In this document: positions 1 to 5,459 of the stretch, one piece after another | Layout of the letters: each line of letters begins with the position of its first letter | Numbering within the stretch: position 1 is the first letter of the stretch | Assembly: GCA_019310865.1 (NCBI GenBank) | Contig: JAFDDL010000070.1 | Coordinates: 1-14,589, forward strand | Length of the DNA stretch: 14,589 bases | From: Deltaproteobacteria bacterium | Lineage (GTDB): Bacteria; Desulfobacterota; Desulfobacteria; Desulfobacterales; JAFDDL01 | Direction of reading: 5' to 3' | Translations under genes and position numbers: made by a program | The notes under the pieces: generated by a model | Databases searched by the model: none | What the model was told of the DNA's origin: nothing | The model's input: only the letters and a program-made list of their open reading frames with translations

Positions 1-57
1 GTTACGGTGAAGGAAGAGGTCCGAGCCTAATTCATGGCATTGGCCCGGGAGACATAA
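1..57 (+). other. possible 3' end of an upstream gene plus leader of the kinase gene
   Basis: Two forward frames are open from the left edge. Frame 1 stops at 28-30 (last residues VTVKEEVRA). Frame 3 stays open to a stop at 63-65, which would overlap the kinase start. Either could be the tail of a gene that begins outside the window, but too little is visible to choose. A GGGAGA ribosome-binding sequence at about 48-53 sits just before the ATG at 58. Confidence 0.25.
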
Positions 58-1992
58 ATGAGTAAACAACCGACTCGCTCGGAACTGAAAAATCGGATCG
101 AATCGCTTGAAACACAAATCGACGAACAGAACAGATACATTGAAGCTCTTCAGAAAACCGAGGAAAGATACCGAGCGATATTTAAATATACGAAAAGCGG
201 TGTTGCGGTTTACCGGGCGGTGGATGAAGGCCGGGACTTTATTATTGAAGATTTCAATTCAGCCGCGGAAAAAATAGAAGGTGCGACGCGATCGGAAATT
301 ATCGGGAAGCGGCTTCTGAGCGCGTTCCCGGGCGTGACGGAATTCGGGTTGTTTGACGTCCTTCAGCGGGTCTATCGAACCGGTGAGCCCGAACATTATC
401 CCATATCGCATTATAAAGACCACCGGATTTCGGGGTGGCGGGAAAATTTTGTTTGCAGACTTCCATCGGGTAATGTGGTTGCGGTGTACAGTGATGAAAC
501 CGTACAAAAACAGAATGAAGAACACTTAACCCTTTTCAAGAAAGCGGTGGAAGCGGCTTCCGATGCGATTGGCGTGTCCACGGCCCAAGGTGTCCGCAGC
601 TATCAGAACCAGGCGTTCGACGAGCTATTCGGGGATATCGGCAATGATCCGCCGGCGACGTTATATGTGGATGAGGTTCAGGGGCGAGAGATTTTCCAAA
701 CCATCATGTCCGGCGAACAGTGGATCGGAGAAGTCCCCATGCGGTCCAAGACCGGCGAGATCCTATATGTTTTCCTGAGGGCATACGCCATCAAAGATCA
801 GCAAGGCGATGTGATTGGGTTGGTGGGCGTGCATACCGATATGACGAACCGGAAAAAGATGGAGGCGGCTTTGTACACGGCCCAGAAGATGGAGTCCCTG
901 GGAACACTGGCAGGTGGCATTGCCCATGATTTTAATAATCTGCTGATGGGAATTCAGGGAAACGCCTCTCTGTCGCTTCTTGGCCTGGATGACACCCACG
1001 GGAATTTCGAGCATCTGAAAAACATCGAAGAGTATGTGCAGCGCGGCGTCACGCTGACGCGCCAACTGTTGGGACTGGCAAGGGGCGGTAAATATGAGGT
1101 GAAACCGACCGATTTGAACCACCTGCTTCGGGGAAGTTCGGAGATGTTTGGCCAAACGAAAAAGGAAATTAGAATCCATTCTAAATATCAATCGAATATC
1201 TGGACCGTTGAGGTGGATCAGGGACAGATCGAGCAGGTTTTGTTGAATTTGTTTATCAACGCATGGCAGTCGATGACCGGTGGCGGTTCTTTGTACCTTG
1301 AAACCAAAAACGTGACATTGGACCCAAATTATGTTGCACCGTATTCCGCCCAACCCGGACGTTACGTTCAAATATCGGTCACAGACACCGGGACGGGGAT
1401 GGATAAGGAGATTCAAAATAACATATTCGATCCGTTCTTTACGACCAAAGCCATGGGGCGGGGGACCGGATTGGGTCTGTCTTCGGCCTATGGCATCATC
1501 AAAAATCACAGCGGCATCATCAATGTCTACAGTGAGCCCGGTAAAGGCAGCACCTTCAATATGTATCTGCCGGCTTCGGATAAAACAGCCGTCAGAGAGC
1601 CAAAGCTGCTCGAAGCGCTTCTCTCTGGAACCGAGTCCATTCTGATGATCGATGATGACCCCATGATTCTTGATGTCGGAAAGAAGCTATTGGAGCGACT
1701 TGGCTATCAGGTCTTTACGGCTACTTCGGGGAAATCGGGCCTCGATATCTATTCACAGCGCCAATCCGAGATCGATCTGGTTATTTTGGACATGATCATG
1801 CCGGATATGAGCGGAAACGATACATGCAAGCAGTTGCGGGCGATCGATGATCACGTGAAAGTGATCCTGTCATCAGGGTACAGCCTCAATGGGCAAGCCG
1901 CCGGCCTTATGAAAGATGGATGCAACGGCGTTATTCAAAAGCCCTTCACTGTACGGGAACTGTCACACAAGGTTCGTGAAATTCTGGATTAG
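58..1992 (+). CDS. PAS-PAS hybrid sensor histidine kinase with C-terminal receiver domain
   Basis: This 644-residue protein has no membrane segment or signal peptide, so it should be a cytoplasmic sensor. In order it shows a short N-terminal coiled coil (about 8-37), a PAS domain (about 38-150), a second PAS with PAC-like end (about 156-266), a dimerisation/phosphoacceptor region with H-box GGIAHDFNNLL (His290), an ATPase domain with N-box Asn401, DTGTG at 443-447 and FDPFFTTK/GLGL at 457-474, and a receiver (about 527-644). The receiver has acid-pocket Asp532-534, phospho-acceptor Asp578 in LVILDMIMP, Ser605 and Lys628 in QKPF. Phosphate would pass from His290 to Asp578. There is no output domain, so a separate phosphotransfer or regulator partner is expected and is not in this window. 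The start at ATG 58 follows a GGGAGA ribosome-binding sequence. The signal sensed cannot be told from sequence. The 3' end overlaps the convergent DUF2284 gene by 30 bp. Confidence 0.93.
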   Translation: MSKQPTRSELKNRIESLETQIDEQNRYIEALQKTEERYRAIFKYTKSGVAVYRAVDEGRDFIIEDFNSAAEKIEGATRSEIIGKRLLSAFPGVTEFGLFDVLQRVYRTGEPEHYPISHYKDHRISGWRENFVCRLPSGNVVAVYSDETVQKQNEEHLTLFKKAVEAASDAIGVSTAQGVRSYQNQAFDELFGDIGNDPPATLYVDEVQGREIFQTIMSGEQWIGEVPMRSKTGEILYVFLRAYAIKDQQGDVIGLVGVHTDMTNRKKMEAALYTAQKMESLGTLAGGIAHDFNNLLMGIQGNASLSLLGLDDTHGNFEHLKNIEEYVQRGVTLTRQLLGLARGGKYEVKPTDLNHLLRGSSEMFGQTKKEIRIHSKYQSNIWTVEVDQGQIEQVLLNLFINAWQSMTGGGSLYLETKNVTLDPNYVAPYSAQPGRYVQISVTDTGTGMDKEIQNNIFDPFFTTKAMGRGTGLGLSSAYGIIKNHSGIINVYSEPGKGSTFNMYLPASDKTAVREPKLLEALLSGTESILMIDDDPMILDVGKKLLERLGYQVFTATSGKSGLDIYSQRQSEIDLVILDMIMPDMSGNDTCKQLRAIDDHVKVILSSGYSLNGQAAGLMKDGCNGVIQKPFTVRELSHKVREILD

Positions 1993-2526
1993 GGGGACGC
2001 TGTTGAACATCACCGCGCCGATGTAGGTCACCGTATTGGCGCCGTTATTGTATTTCATGCCGTTTTCGCTCATCAGCCTCACCACGTCGATACCGGAAGC
2101 CTCCAGGGATACCAATGCATCCTCCGGTCTTTGGCACGGTTCGCCTTCGGGGTAGGTGCATTTTTTGCACAGGTTACAGCTTCCGGCGCCCAGGACTAAA
2201 GATTCGATGCCGTTGGGGAAATAATTTTTCATTTTGATGAGCCGGTCCCTGAAATCGGTCATGCCGGCCATCATGCCCTTAAAATCATAGCTGCTCTCGA
2301 TATCATATAACCGGTATACCACCCGGCATCGTTCGTAACCGGTTATTGTTTCAATTAATTCCGCCAGTGGCGCAACGGCCGGCGGGCACACCCAAAATTT
2401 GCCGTAGCTACCGCATACATTCTGCTCGCACATCTTTCGGATCTGTTTGCTGAACCGGATGCTCTGCTTTGGGATCTCTTTGGATTCCGGGAAATGTTCT
2501 TGGATAATTGTTGTTAAGGTATTCAT
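1963..2526 (-). CDS. DUF2284 family cysteine-rich, predicted metal-binding protein
   Basis: This 187-residue soluble protein has eight cysteines: C33, C38 and C47 in a CX4CX8CPP pattern, C67, and a cluster at C117, C120, C123 and C131 (GSCNLCKKCTYPEGEPC). The CPP motif, the GAGSCNLCKKC block and the TYIGAVMF end are typical of DUF2284, common in anaerobes and presumed to bind an iron-sulfur cluster or another metal. No reaction has been assigned to the family that I know of. The start is the ATG at 2524-2526, with a GGAAA stretch close upstream as a weak ribosome-binding site. The gene stands alone on this strand. Its last nine codons plus stop lie inside the end of the kinase gene. The last dozen residues beyond TYIGAVMF may be a lineage-specific extension. 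Confidence 0.85.
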   Translation of the reverse strand: MNTLTTIIQEHFPESKEIPKQSIRFSKQIRKMCEQNVCGSYGKFWVCPPAVAPLAELIETITGYERCRVVYRLYDIESSYDFKGMMAGMTDFRDRLIKMKNYFPNGIESLVLGAGSCNLCKKCTYPEGEPCQRPEDALVSLEASGIDVVRLMSENGMKYNNGANTVTYIGAVMFNSVPLIQNFTNLV

Positions 2527-2641
2527 GATTTTCCATGGCCTTTCGCCGATAAACCCATTTCAAAGAAACCATAGGTTATCGAAAAACCGGCCTATTGGCA
2601 ACCTTACGAGCCGAATAGGATTCCAAACGCCCTGATTTTGC

Positions 2642-2670
2642 TTGACACCAGGCAGTCTGATGCCTAAAAA
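2642..2670 (+). promoter_or_regulatory. candidate sigma70-type promoter of the membrane-protein gene
   Basis: A perfect -35 TTGACA (2642-2647) is followed after 17 bp by TAAAAA (2665-2670), a 4/6 match to the -10 box. A perfect TATAAT lies just downstream (2671-2676) but at a 23-bp spacing that is too long. A short repeat AGGCA/TGCCT sits within the spacer. If used, it gives a leader of about 160 nt containing two hairpins. Confidence 0.4.
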
Positions 2671-2738
2671 TATAATCATACGGCCCATAAACCCATCCAC
2701 ATAAATGCGGGCATTTTGTAATTCTAGTCACATGTCAC

Positions 2739-2756
2739 CTCCCACCCCGGTGGGAG
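2739..2756. repeat. perfect 8-bp inverted repeat, hairpin in leader
   Basis: CTCCCACC (2739-2746) and GGTGGGAG (2749-2756) are exact complements separated by two bases. A second partial dyad starts four bases later (2760-2765 with 2788-2793). No T-run follows on either strand, so this is not a standard terminator. It may be a leader structure or a protein-binding site. Confidence 0.55.
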
Positions 2757-2836
2757 TGGAGGCGGTTTCGACATTTTCGTCCCAAATCCGCCTAACGGTA
2801 ATGAATCGACACCAAACGTTCTAATGGAGATGAATC

Positions 2837-3400
2837 ATGGATTTTAAAACGCATTTGGAAACAGCTTGGAAGCAGACCATCGGTAATATCATTCCCCTCT
2901 TGATCATGACACTGGTCCTCACCGTCGTTTCGGTTTTAACCCTTGGTATTCTGGCGCCGGTAACCGGGGCCGGCTTTATTCAATCTCTGATTCGGATGGT
3001 CCGAGATGGGCGGGAGCCGACGGGTCAGGACATTTTCTCCCACATGAATCTGTTTCTGCCGCTTTTTGGCTTCACCATCATTGTGGTGATTGCCGTTGTC
3101 ATCGGCTTTTTGCTGCTGTTTTTACCCGGCCTGCTGATCATTCTGGCCCTGGCCTATTTCTGCATTTACATGATACCGCTGATGACCGACAAGCAGCTGG
3201 GTCTCATGGACGCCATCAAAGAGAGCAAGGACAAAGCCCTGGGCACCCCTGTCATGGATCATGTGCTGATTGTCATCATCTATCTGGGGATTCAGGCGGT
3301 GGGAAGCAGTATCTTTATCGGATTTTTGTTCACCTTGCCGCTGGCCACGGCGTTTCTGGCCTCGGTGTATTGTGAAAAATACGGTGATACCGGCAGCTGA
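2837..3400 (+). CDS. small multi-pass inner-membrane protein of unknown function
   Basis: This 187-residue protein has strongly hydrophobic segments at about 18-40, 72-95, 97-117 and one or two in 142-178, giving four or five membrane spans. Between the first and second lies a charged loop (RMVRDGREPTGQDIFSH). The overall form resembles widespread uncharacterised membrane proteins of the DUF975 and glycerophosphodiester-phosphodiesterase membrane-domain type, with an early short helix, a glycine/proline-rich turn and a DKQLGLMDAIKES-like loop. I cannot assign a family firmly. The start at ATG 2837 is supported by GGAG seven bases upstream. The gene is convergent with the HD-domain gene, with only 10 bp between stops, so the two transcripts probably run into each other. 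A 5-bp repeat (3390-3394 with 3405-3409) spans the junction. No catalytic motif is visible. Confidence 0.8.
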   Translation: MDFKTHLETAWKQTIGNIIPLLIMTLVLTVVSVLTLGILAPVTGAGFIQSLIRMVRDGREPTGQDIFSHMNLFLPLFGFTIIVVIAVVIGFLLLFLPGLLIILALAYFCIYMIPLMTDKQLGLMDAIKESKDKALGTPVMDHVLIVIIYLGIQAVGSSIFIGFLFTLPLATAFLASVYCEKYGDTGS

Positions 3401-3410
3401 TTCGGCCGGG

Positions 3411-4166
3411 CTATCCCAATTGATACTCATCTTTCATCACGCGATACAGTTCGTTGCCGATGGCAAGTCCTGTGTCGATAAAATCGGGACCGTATTTTTT
3501 CCCGGTCGTGGTTCGAAAGGTGATCCGGATTTTTTCCAAAGCCGTCATTCCCCGGTGGTATCCTTTGAAAAAACGTTCGACCGGCACCTTGGCGTGACGA
3601 ATCATGGCCCAGACGGTATCCGTGAAATTGTCCGGTCCCCAACGGAATTTATCGGCATCGTAGAGGCAGTCTGAAATCAGGGCACCGGCCCGAGTCGGCG
3701 AGGCAAGCGTCTGTTTGAAAGCCTCATGATTTTGTATTGCACGGCAAATATCATCCACTTCCGAGTTGGAAAACGAAAAATTCGAAAGAATCCGGCGGGC
3801 TTTACGGGCGCCCTTTTGGGCGTGCTCTTTTTCCATACGGCTGACATCGTGAAGCAGACCGGCGGTCTGCACCAACAGCAGCAACCGGTCTATGGTCGAT
3901 TCCGAATAGTTATGCGCTGTGGCCTCTACGATGAGGATGGCGCCGGCATCGATGGCTACCTTGGTGGCATGGGTCATGCCGTGACCGAAATCGTCGTTGA
4001 GTTCCCCGGCGGCGGATTTTTTTAACGCACCAATGGTTGGGTCGGAATTGAAAAACGAAGTGGCTCGCACATGCGCGTCATTGCATTCCGCGAAAAATGC
4101 AGGCGGGGGGAATTGGGATACGATTTGGCGGGTACGCTTTTCCAGCCGGTTATACACGGATTCCAT
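3411..4166 (-). CDS. HD-domain protein, probable metal-dependent phosphohydrolase
   Basis: This 251-residue soluble protein carries an HD-superfamily metal site: GHGMTH (His62/His66), LLHD (His106-Asp107), a further His147 in QNHEAF and Asp172 in YDADKFRWG. HD proteins of this kind hydrolyse phosphate esters or nucleotides, but the substrate cannot be inferred here. The reading frame is open back to 4556, but I place the start at ATG 4164-4166. The upstream 130 codons would overlap the well-supported exported-protein gene and read as arginine/serine-rich out-of-frame sequence. The homologous-looking region begins with MESVYNRLEK. The ribosome-binding site is weak (GACGAGCC). It lies 50 bp after the exported-protein gene on the same strand, so the two probably form an operon. 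Confidence 0.82.
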   Translation of the reverse strand: MESVYNRLEKRTRQIVSQFPPPAFFAECNDAHVRATSFFNSDPTIGALKKSAAGELNDDFGHGMTHATKVAIDAGAILIVEATAHNYSESTIDRLLLLVQTAGLLHDVSRMEKEHAQKGARKARRILSNFSFSNSEVDDICRAIQNHEAFKQTLASPTRAGALISDCLYDADKFRWGPDNFTDTVWAMIRHAKVPVERFFKGYHRGMTALEKIRITFRTTTGKKYGPDFIDTGLAIGNELYRVMKDEYQLG

Positions 4167-4216
4167 TTTGGCTCGTCTTTTCGGAGTCTTCGCTTTCCTG
4201 CGCGAACCCGTAGCCC

Positions 4217-4714
4217 TTAACTGGGTTGATTCAACGAAAACAGATCGCCGCAAACTTTCCATCGGCCATCTTCCTGAACGACCCGAATGGTTTCGTCCAC
4301 CGGGTAAATGTCTCCGATGTGGAAAATTCTTGCCACGAAGGTGAAGGCCGGATGAATACAGATCCGACGTGTGCCCGTGAGATGAACCGATGCTTCGGTG
4401 TCGTCGATATATTCGGTTTGAGTATGGACGCCACACAGCGCATATCTTCCCAATCCGGGACCGAATCCACGCGCGTCGGTGTCGATTGTCGCTTGCTGAA
4501 TATGGGCGGCCACAACGTCTGCGTCGTTGGCGGTTAAGTTGTCGGCGCACATCCATTTGGCCATGTCCGGATCGAGTCGATAATAGTCTCGGGCAAAGGA
4601 GACAGCGGTGTCATAGGGCGTATCTTTGCAGTCCATAAAAGCCAGTCCTGCCTGCAGCAATATTCCGAAAAGCACAACGAGCCCCAGGGGGACGATTCGG
4701 TTATTCCGGGCCAT
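4217..4714 (-). CDS. small exported protein of unknown function
   Basis: This 165-residue protein has a clear N-terminal signal sequence: basic MARNNR, a hydrophobic core at about 7-25, and probable cleavage after AGLA. The region before Cys29 (AFMDC) does not match a lipobox well, so a free periplasmic protein is more likely than a lipoprotein. The mature part has five cysteines (29, 56, 94, 119, 155), enough for two disulfides. Its end, RVVQEDGRWKVCGDLFS, resembles the last strands of NTF2-like or DUF4878-type domains, which is a weak guess. The start at 4714 is secured by AAGGAGG seven bases before the ATG. It is the first gene of a leftward pair with the HD-domain gene, divergent from the rrf2-hmc operon. 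Confidence 0.75.
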   Translation of the reverse strand: MARNNRIVPLGLVVLFGILLQAGLAFMDCKDTPYDTAVSFARDYYRLDPDMAKWMCADNLTANDADVVAAHIQQATIDTDARGFGPGLGRYALCGVHTQTEYIDDTEASVHLTGTRRICIHPAFTFVARIFHIGDIYPVDETIRVVQEDGRWKVCGDLFSLNQPS

Positions 4715-4772
4715 ATGGATTCCTCCTTCGGTATCAGATTTTCAGAATCAAAAATAGGTCGCTTGAAGATGC

Positions 4773-4801
4773 CTGATATCATGGAACCTGTATATTGACA
4801 A
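4773..4801 (-). promoter_or_regulatory. candidate promoter of the exported-protein/HD gene pair
   Basis: On the minus strand TTGTCA (4796-4801, 5/6 to the -35 box) is followed after exactly 17 bp by TATCAG (4773-4778, 4/6 to the -10 box). Transcription would start near 4766, giving a leader of about 50 nt before the ATG at 4714. Confidence 0.45.
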
Positions 4802-4825
4802 GGGTTTTATGTTTGAAAGGACTGC

Positions 4826-4858
4826 CGGGATAAACTGAATTCGATTCAGATAATCCCG
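4826..4858. repeat. 33-bp dyad between the divergent promoters
   Basis: CGGGAT (4826-4831) pairs with ATCCCG (4853-4858), and CTGAAT (4835-4840) pairs with ATTCAG (4844-4849) about the same centre (4842). Only two A:A mismatches interrupt the arms. No T-run follows in either direction. It lies between the leftward and rightward promoters, as expected of a regulator-binding site. Confidence 0.6.
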
Positions 4859-4888
4859 CCTTATCTACTGAAAACATTAAATTTATCA

Positions 4889-4902
4889 TTTTTCATGAAA
4901 AA
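4889..4902. repeat. 14-bp perfect palindrome upstream of the rrf2 promoter
   Basis: TTTTTCATGAAAAA is a perfect palindrome ending four bases before the -35 box of the rightward promoter. Its position suits an activator site or an AT-rich UP-type element. Low sequence complexity means chance is possible. Confidence 0.4.
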
Positions 4903-4906
4903 ATCC

Positions 4907-4935
4907 TTGACACATTTATCTTTCTTGACTATGAA
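4907..4935 (+). promoter_or_regulatory. sigma70-type promoter of rrf2-hmc
   Basis: A perfect -35 TTGACA (4907-4912), a 17-bp spacer and TATGAA (4930-4935, 4/6 to the -10 box) place the start of transcription near 4942, about 36 nt before the ATG of the Rrf2 gene. The left arm of the operator-like dyad overlaps the -10 box, so a bound regulator would block RNA polymerase. Confidence 0.7.
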
Positions 4936-4971
4936 ACTCGGGAAATAAACCGACTTTTTTAGTCAAGAAAG
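4920..4971. promoter_or_regulatory. double IscR/Rrf2-type operator, mirror-image sites
   Basis: Perfect 12-bp arms CTTTCTTGACTA (4920-4931) and TAGTCAAGAAAG (4960-4971) share a centre with the inner pairs AAA/TTT (4934-4936 with 4955-4957) and TCGG/CCGA (4938-4941 with 4950-4953). Each half is itself a degenerate palindrome. Site 1 is TTGACTATGAAACTCGG (4925-4941) and site 2 is CCGACTTTTTTAGTCAA (4950-4966). Against the core of the E. coli IscR type-1 consensus, YYGACTRWWWYAGTCRR, site 2 matches 16 of 17 and site 1 14 of 17 by eye. Binding by the adjacent Rrf2 protein is inferred. Confidence 0.65.
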
Positions 4972-4977
4972 CAGATT

Positions 4978-5412
4978 ATGCTGATTACCAAGAAAAACCA
5001 ATATGCACTCAGAGCTGTTTTCGAGCTTGCCCGGCAACAGGGAAAAGGGCCCATCAAGATTTCCAATATTGCCGAAACCCAGGCGATCCCGGAGCGATTT
5101 CTGGAGGTTATTCTGGGCCAGTTGCGAAAAAGCGGGTTCGTCAAATCCAAACGCGGATACCAGGGCGGTTATGAACTGGTGCCTTCTCCGGACGAGCTTA
5201 CGGTGGGTGACATCATGCGGTTTTTACATAAGGATCTGGAAACGGACCTGTGCATGGCGCCCATTCCTGAGTCGAACTGCCCCTTTCAGGATAGTTGTGC
5301 ATTTTCCCCAATGTGGAAACAGGTAAGAGAGGCGATGTTCAAGGTGTATGACGGCACGTCCATTCAGGATTTGTTGAATAATGACAATGGCGTCGAAGTA
5401 TATCCGGTATAA
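4978..5412 (+). CDS. rrf2: Rrf2-family transcriptional regulator with cysteine triad (IscR/Rrf2-like)
   Basis: This 144-residue protein is Rrf2-family from the first residue. The N-terminal winged helix (MLITKKNQYALRAVFELA) has a recognition region at about 36-50, ending GQLRKSGFVKSKRG, then the GGY wing (63-65). Three cysteines, C92, C101 and C107 (spacing X8, X5), lie where IscR and NsrR carry their iron-sulfur ligands. IscR has C92/C98/C104. A redox or Fe-S-sensitive repressor is therefore likely. Glu43 lies at the IscR recognition-helix position Glu43. In D. vulgaris, Rrf2 represses the hmc operon, and that precedent plus its position make this the probable local hmc regulator. The ATG at 4978 is six bases after an AAGAAAG stretch inside the operator arm, a weak ribosome-binding site. 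hmcA follows after 47 bp with no promoter seen between, so the two are probably cotranscribed and autoregulated. Confidence 0.88.
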   Translation: MLITKKNQYALRAVFELARQQGKGPIKISNIAETQAIPERFLEVILGQLRKSGFVKSKRGYQGGYELVPSPDELTVGDIMRFLHKDLETDLCMAPIPESNCPFQDSCAFSPMWKQVREAMFKVYDGTSIQDLLNNDNGVEVYPV

Positions 5413-5459
5413 GCGAATTGTAACTCAAAGATAAGATCGATTATTGAGCAAAGGTTGAC

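Larger units (their letters stand above)
2527..2836. other. 310-bp intergenic region between divergent genes
   Basis: No convincing gene was found here. It separates the leftward DUF2284 gene from the rightward membrane-protein gene. It carries a candidate promoter (2642-2670), a perfect hairpin (2739-2756) and a second weaker inverted repeat, AGGCGG at 2760-2765 with CCGCCT at 2788-2793. A GGAG ribosome-binding sequence at 2826-2829 precedes the ATG at 2837. Confidence 0.6.
4715..4977. promoter_or_regulatory. divergent regulatory region between the leftward pair and rrf2-hmc
   Basis: This AT-rich non-coding stretch contains, left to right, a candidate leftward promoter, a 33-bp dyad, a 14-bp perfect palindrome, a rightward sigma70-type promoter and a 52-bp operator-like dyad over the -10 box and leader. 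These are listed separately. Confidence 0.75.

Noticed and set aside
763..1509. Long open frame on the minus strand inside the kinase gene
   Set aside because: It lies fully opposite a well-supported kinase with all catalytic motifs, and its translation shows no domain-like pattern.
3390..3409. Bidirectional terminator between the membrane-protein and HD genes
   Set aside because: There is only a 5-bp stem (CCGGC/GCCGG) with a 10-base loop and no T-run on either strand.
4167..4556. 130-codon N-terminal extension of the HD-domain gene
   Set aside because: It lies inside the exported-protein gene, which has a strong ribosome-binding site and signal peptide. The extension is Arg/Ser/His-rich, typical of an out-of-frame reading, and the domain begins after ATG 4166.
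4920..4971. RNA attenuator hairpin in the rrf2 leader
   Set aside because: The predicted transcription start near 4942 lies after the left arm, so the RNA would not contain both arms. A DNA operator explains the layout better.
5413..5459. Separate hmcA promoter
   Set aside because: TTGTAA followed by TTATTG is too weak. The 47-bp gap fits cotranscription with the Rrf2 gene.
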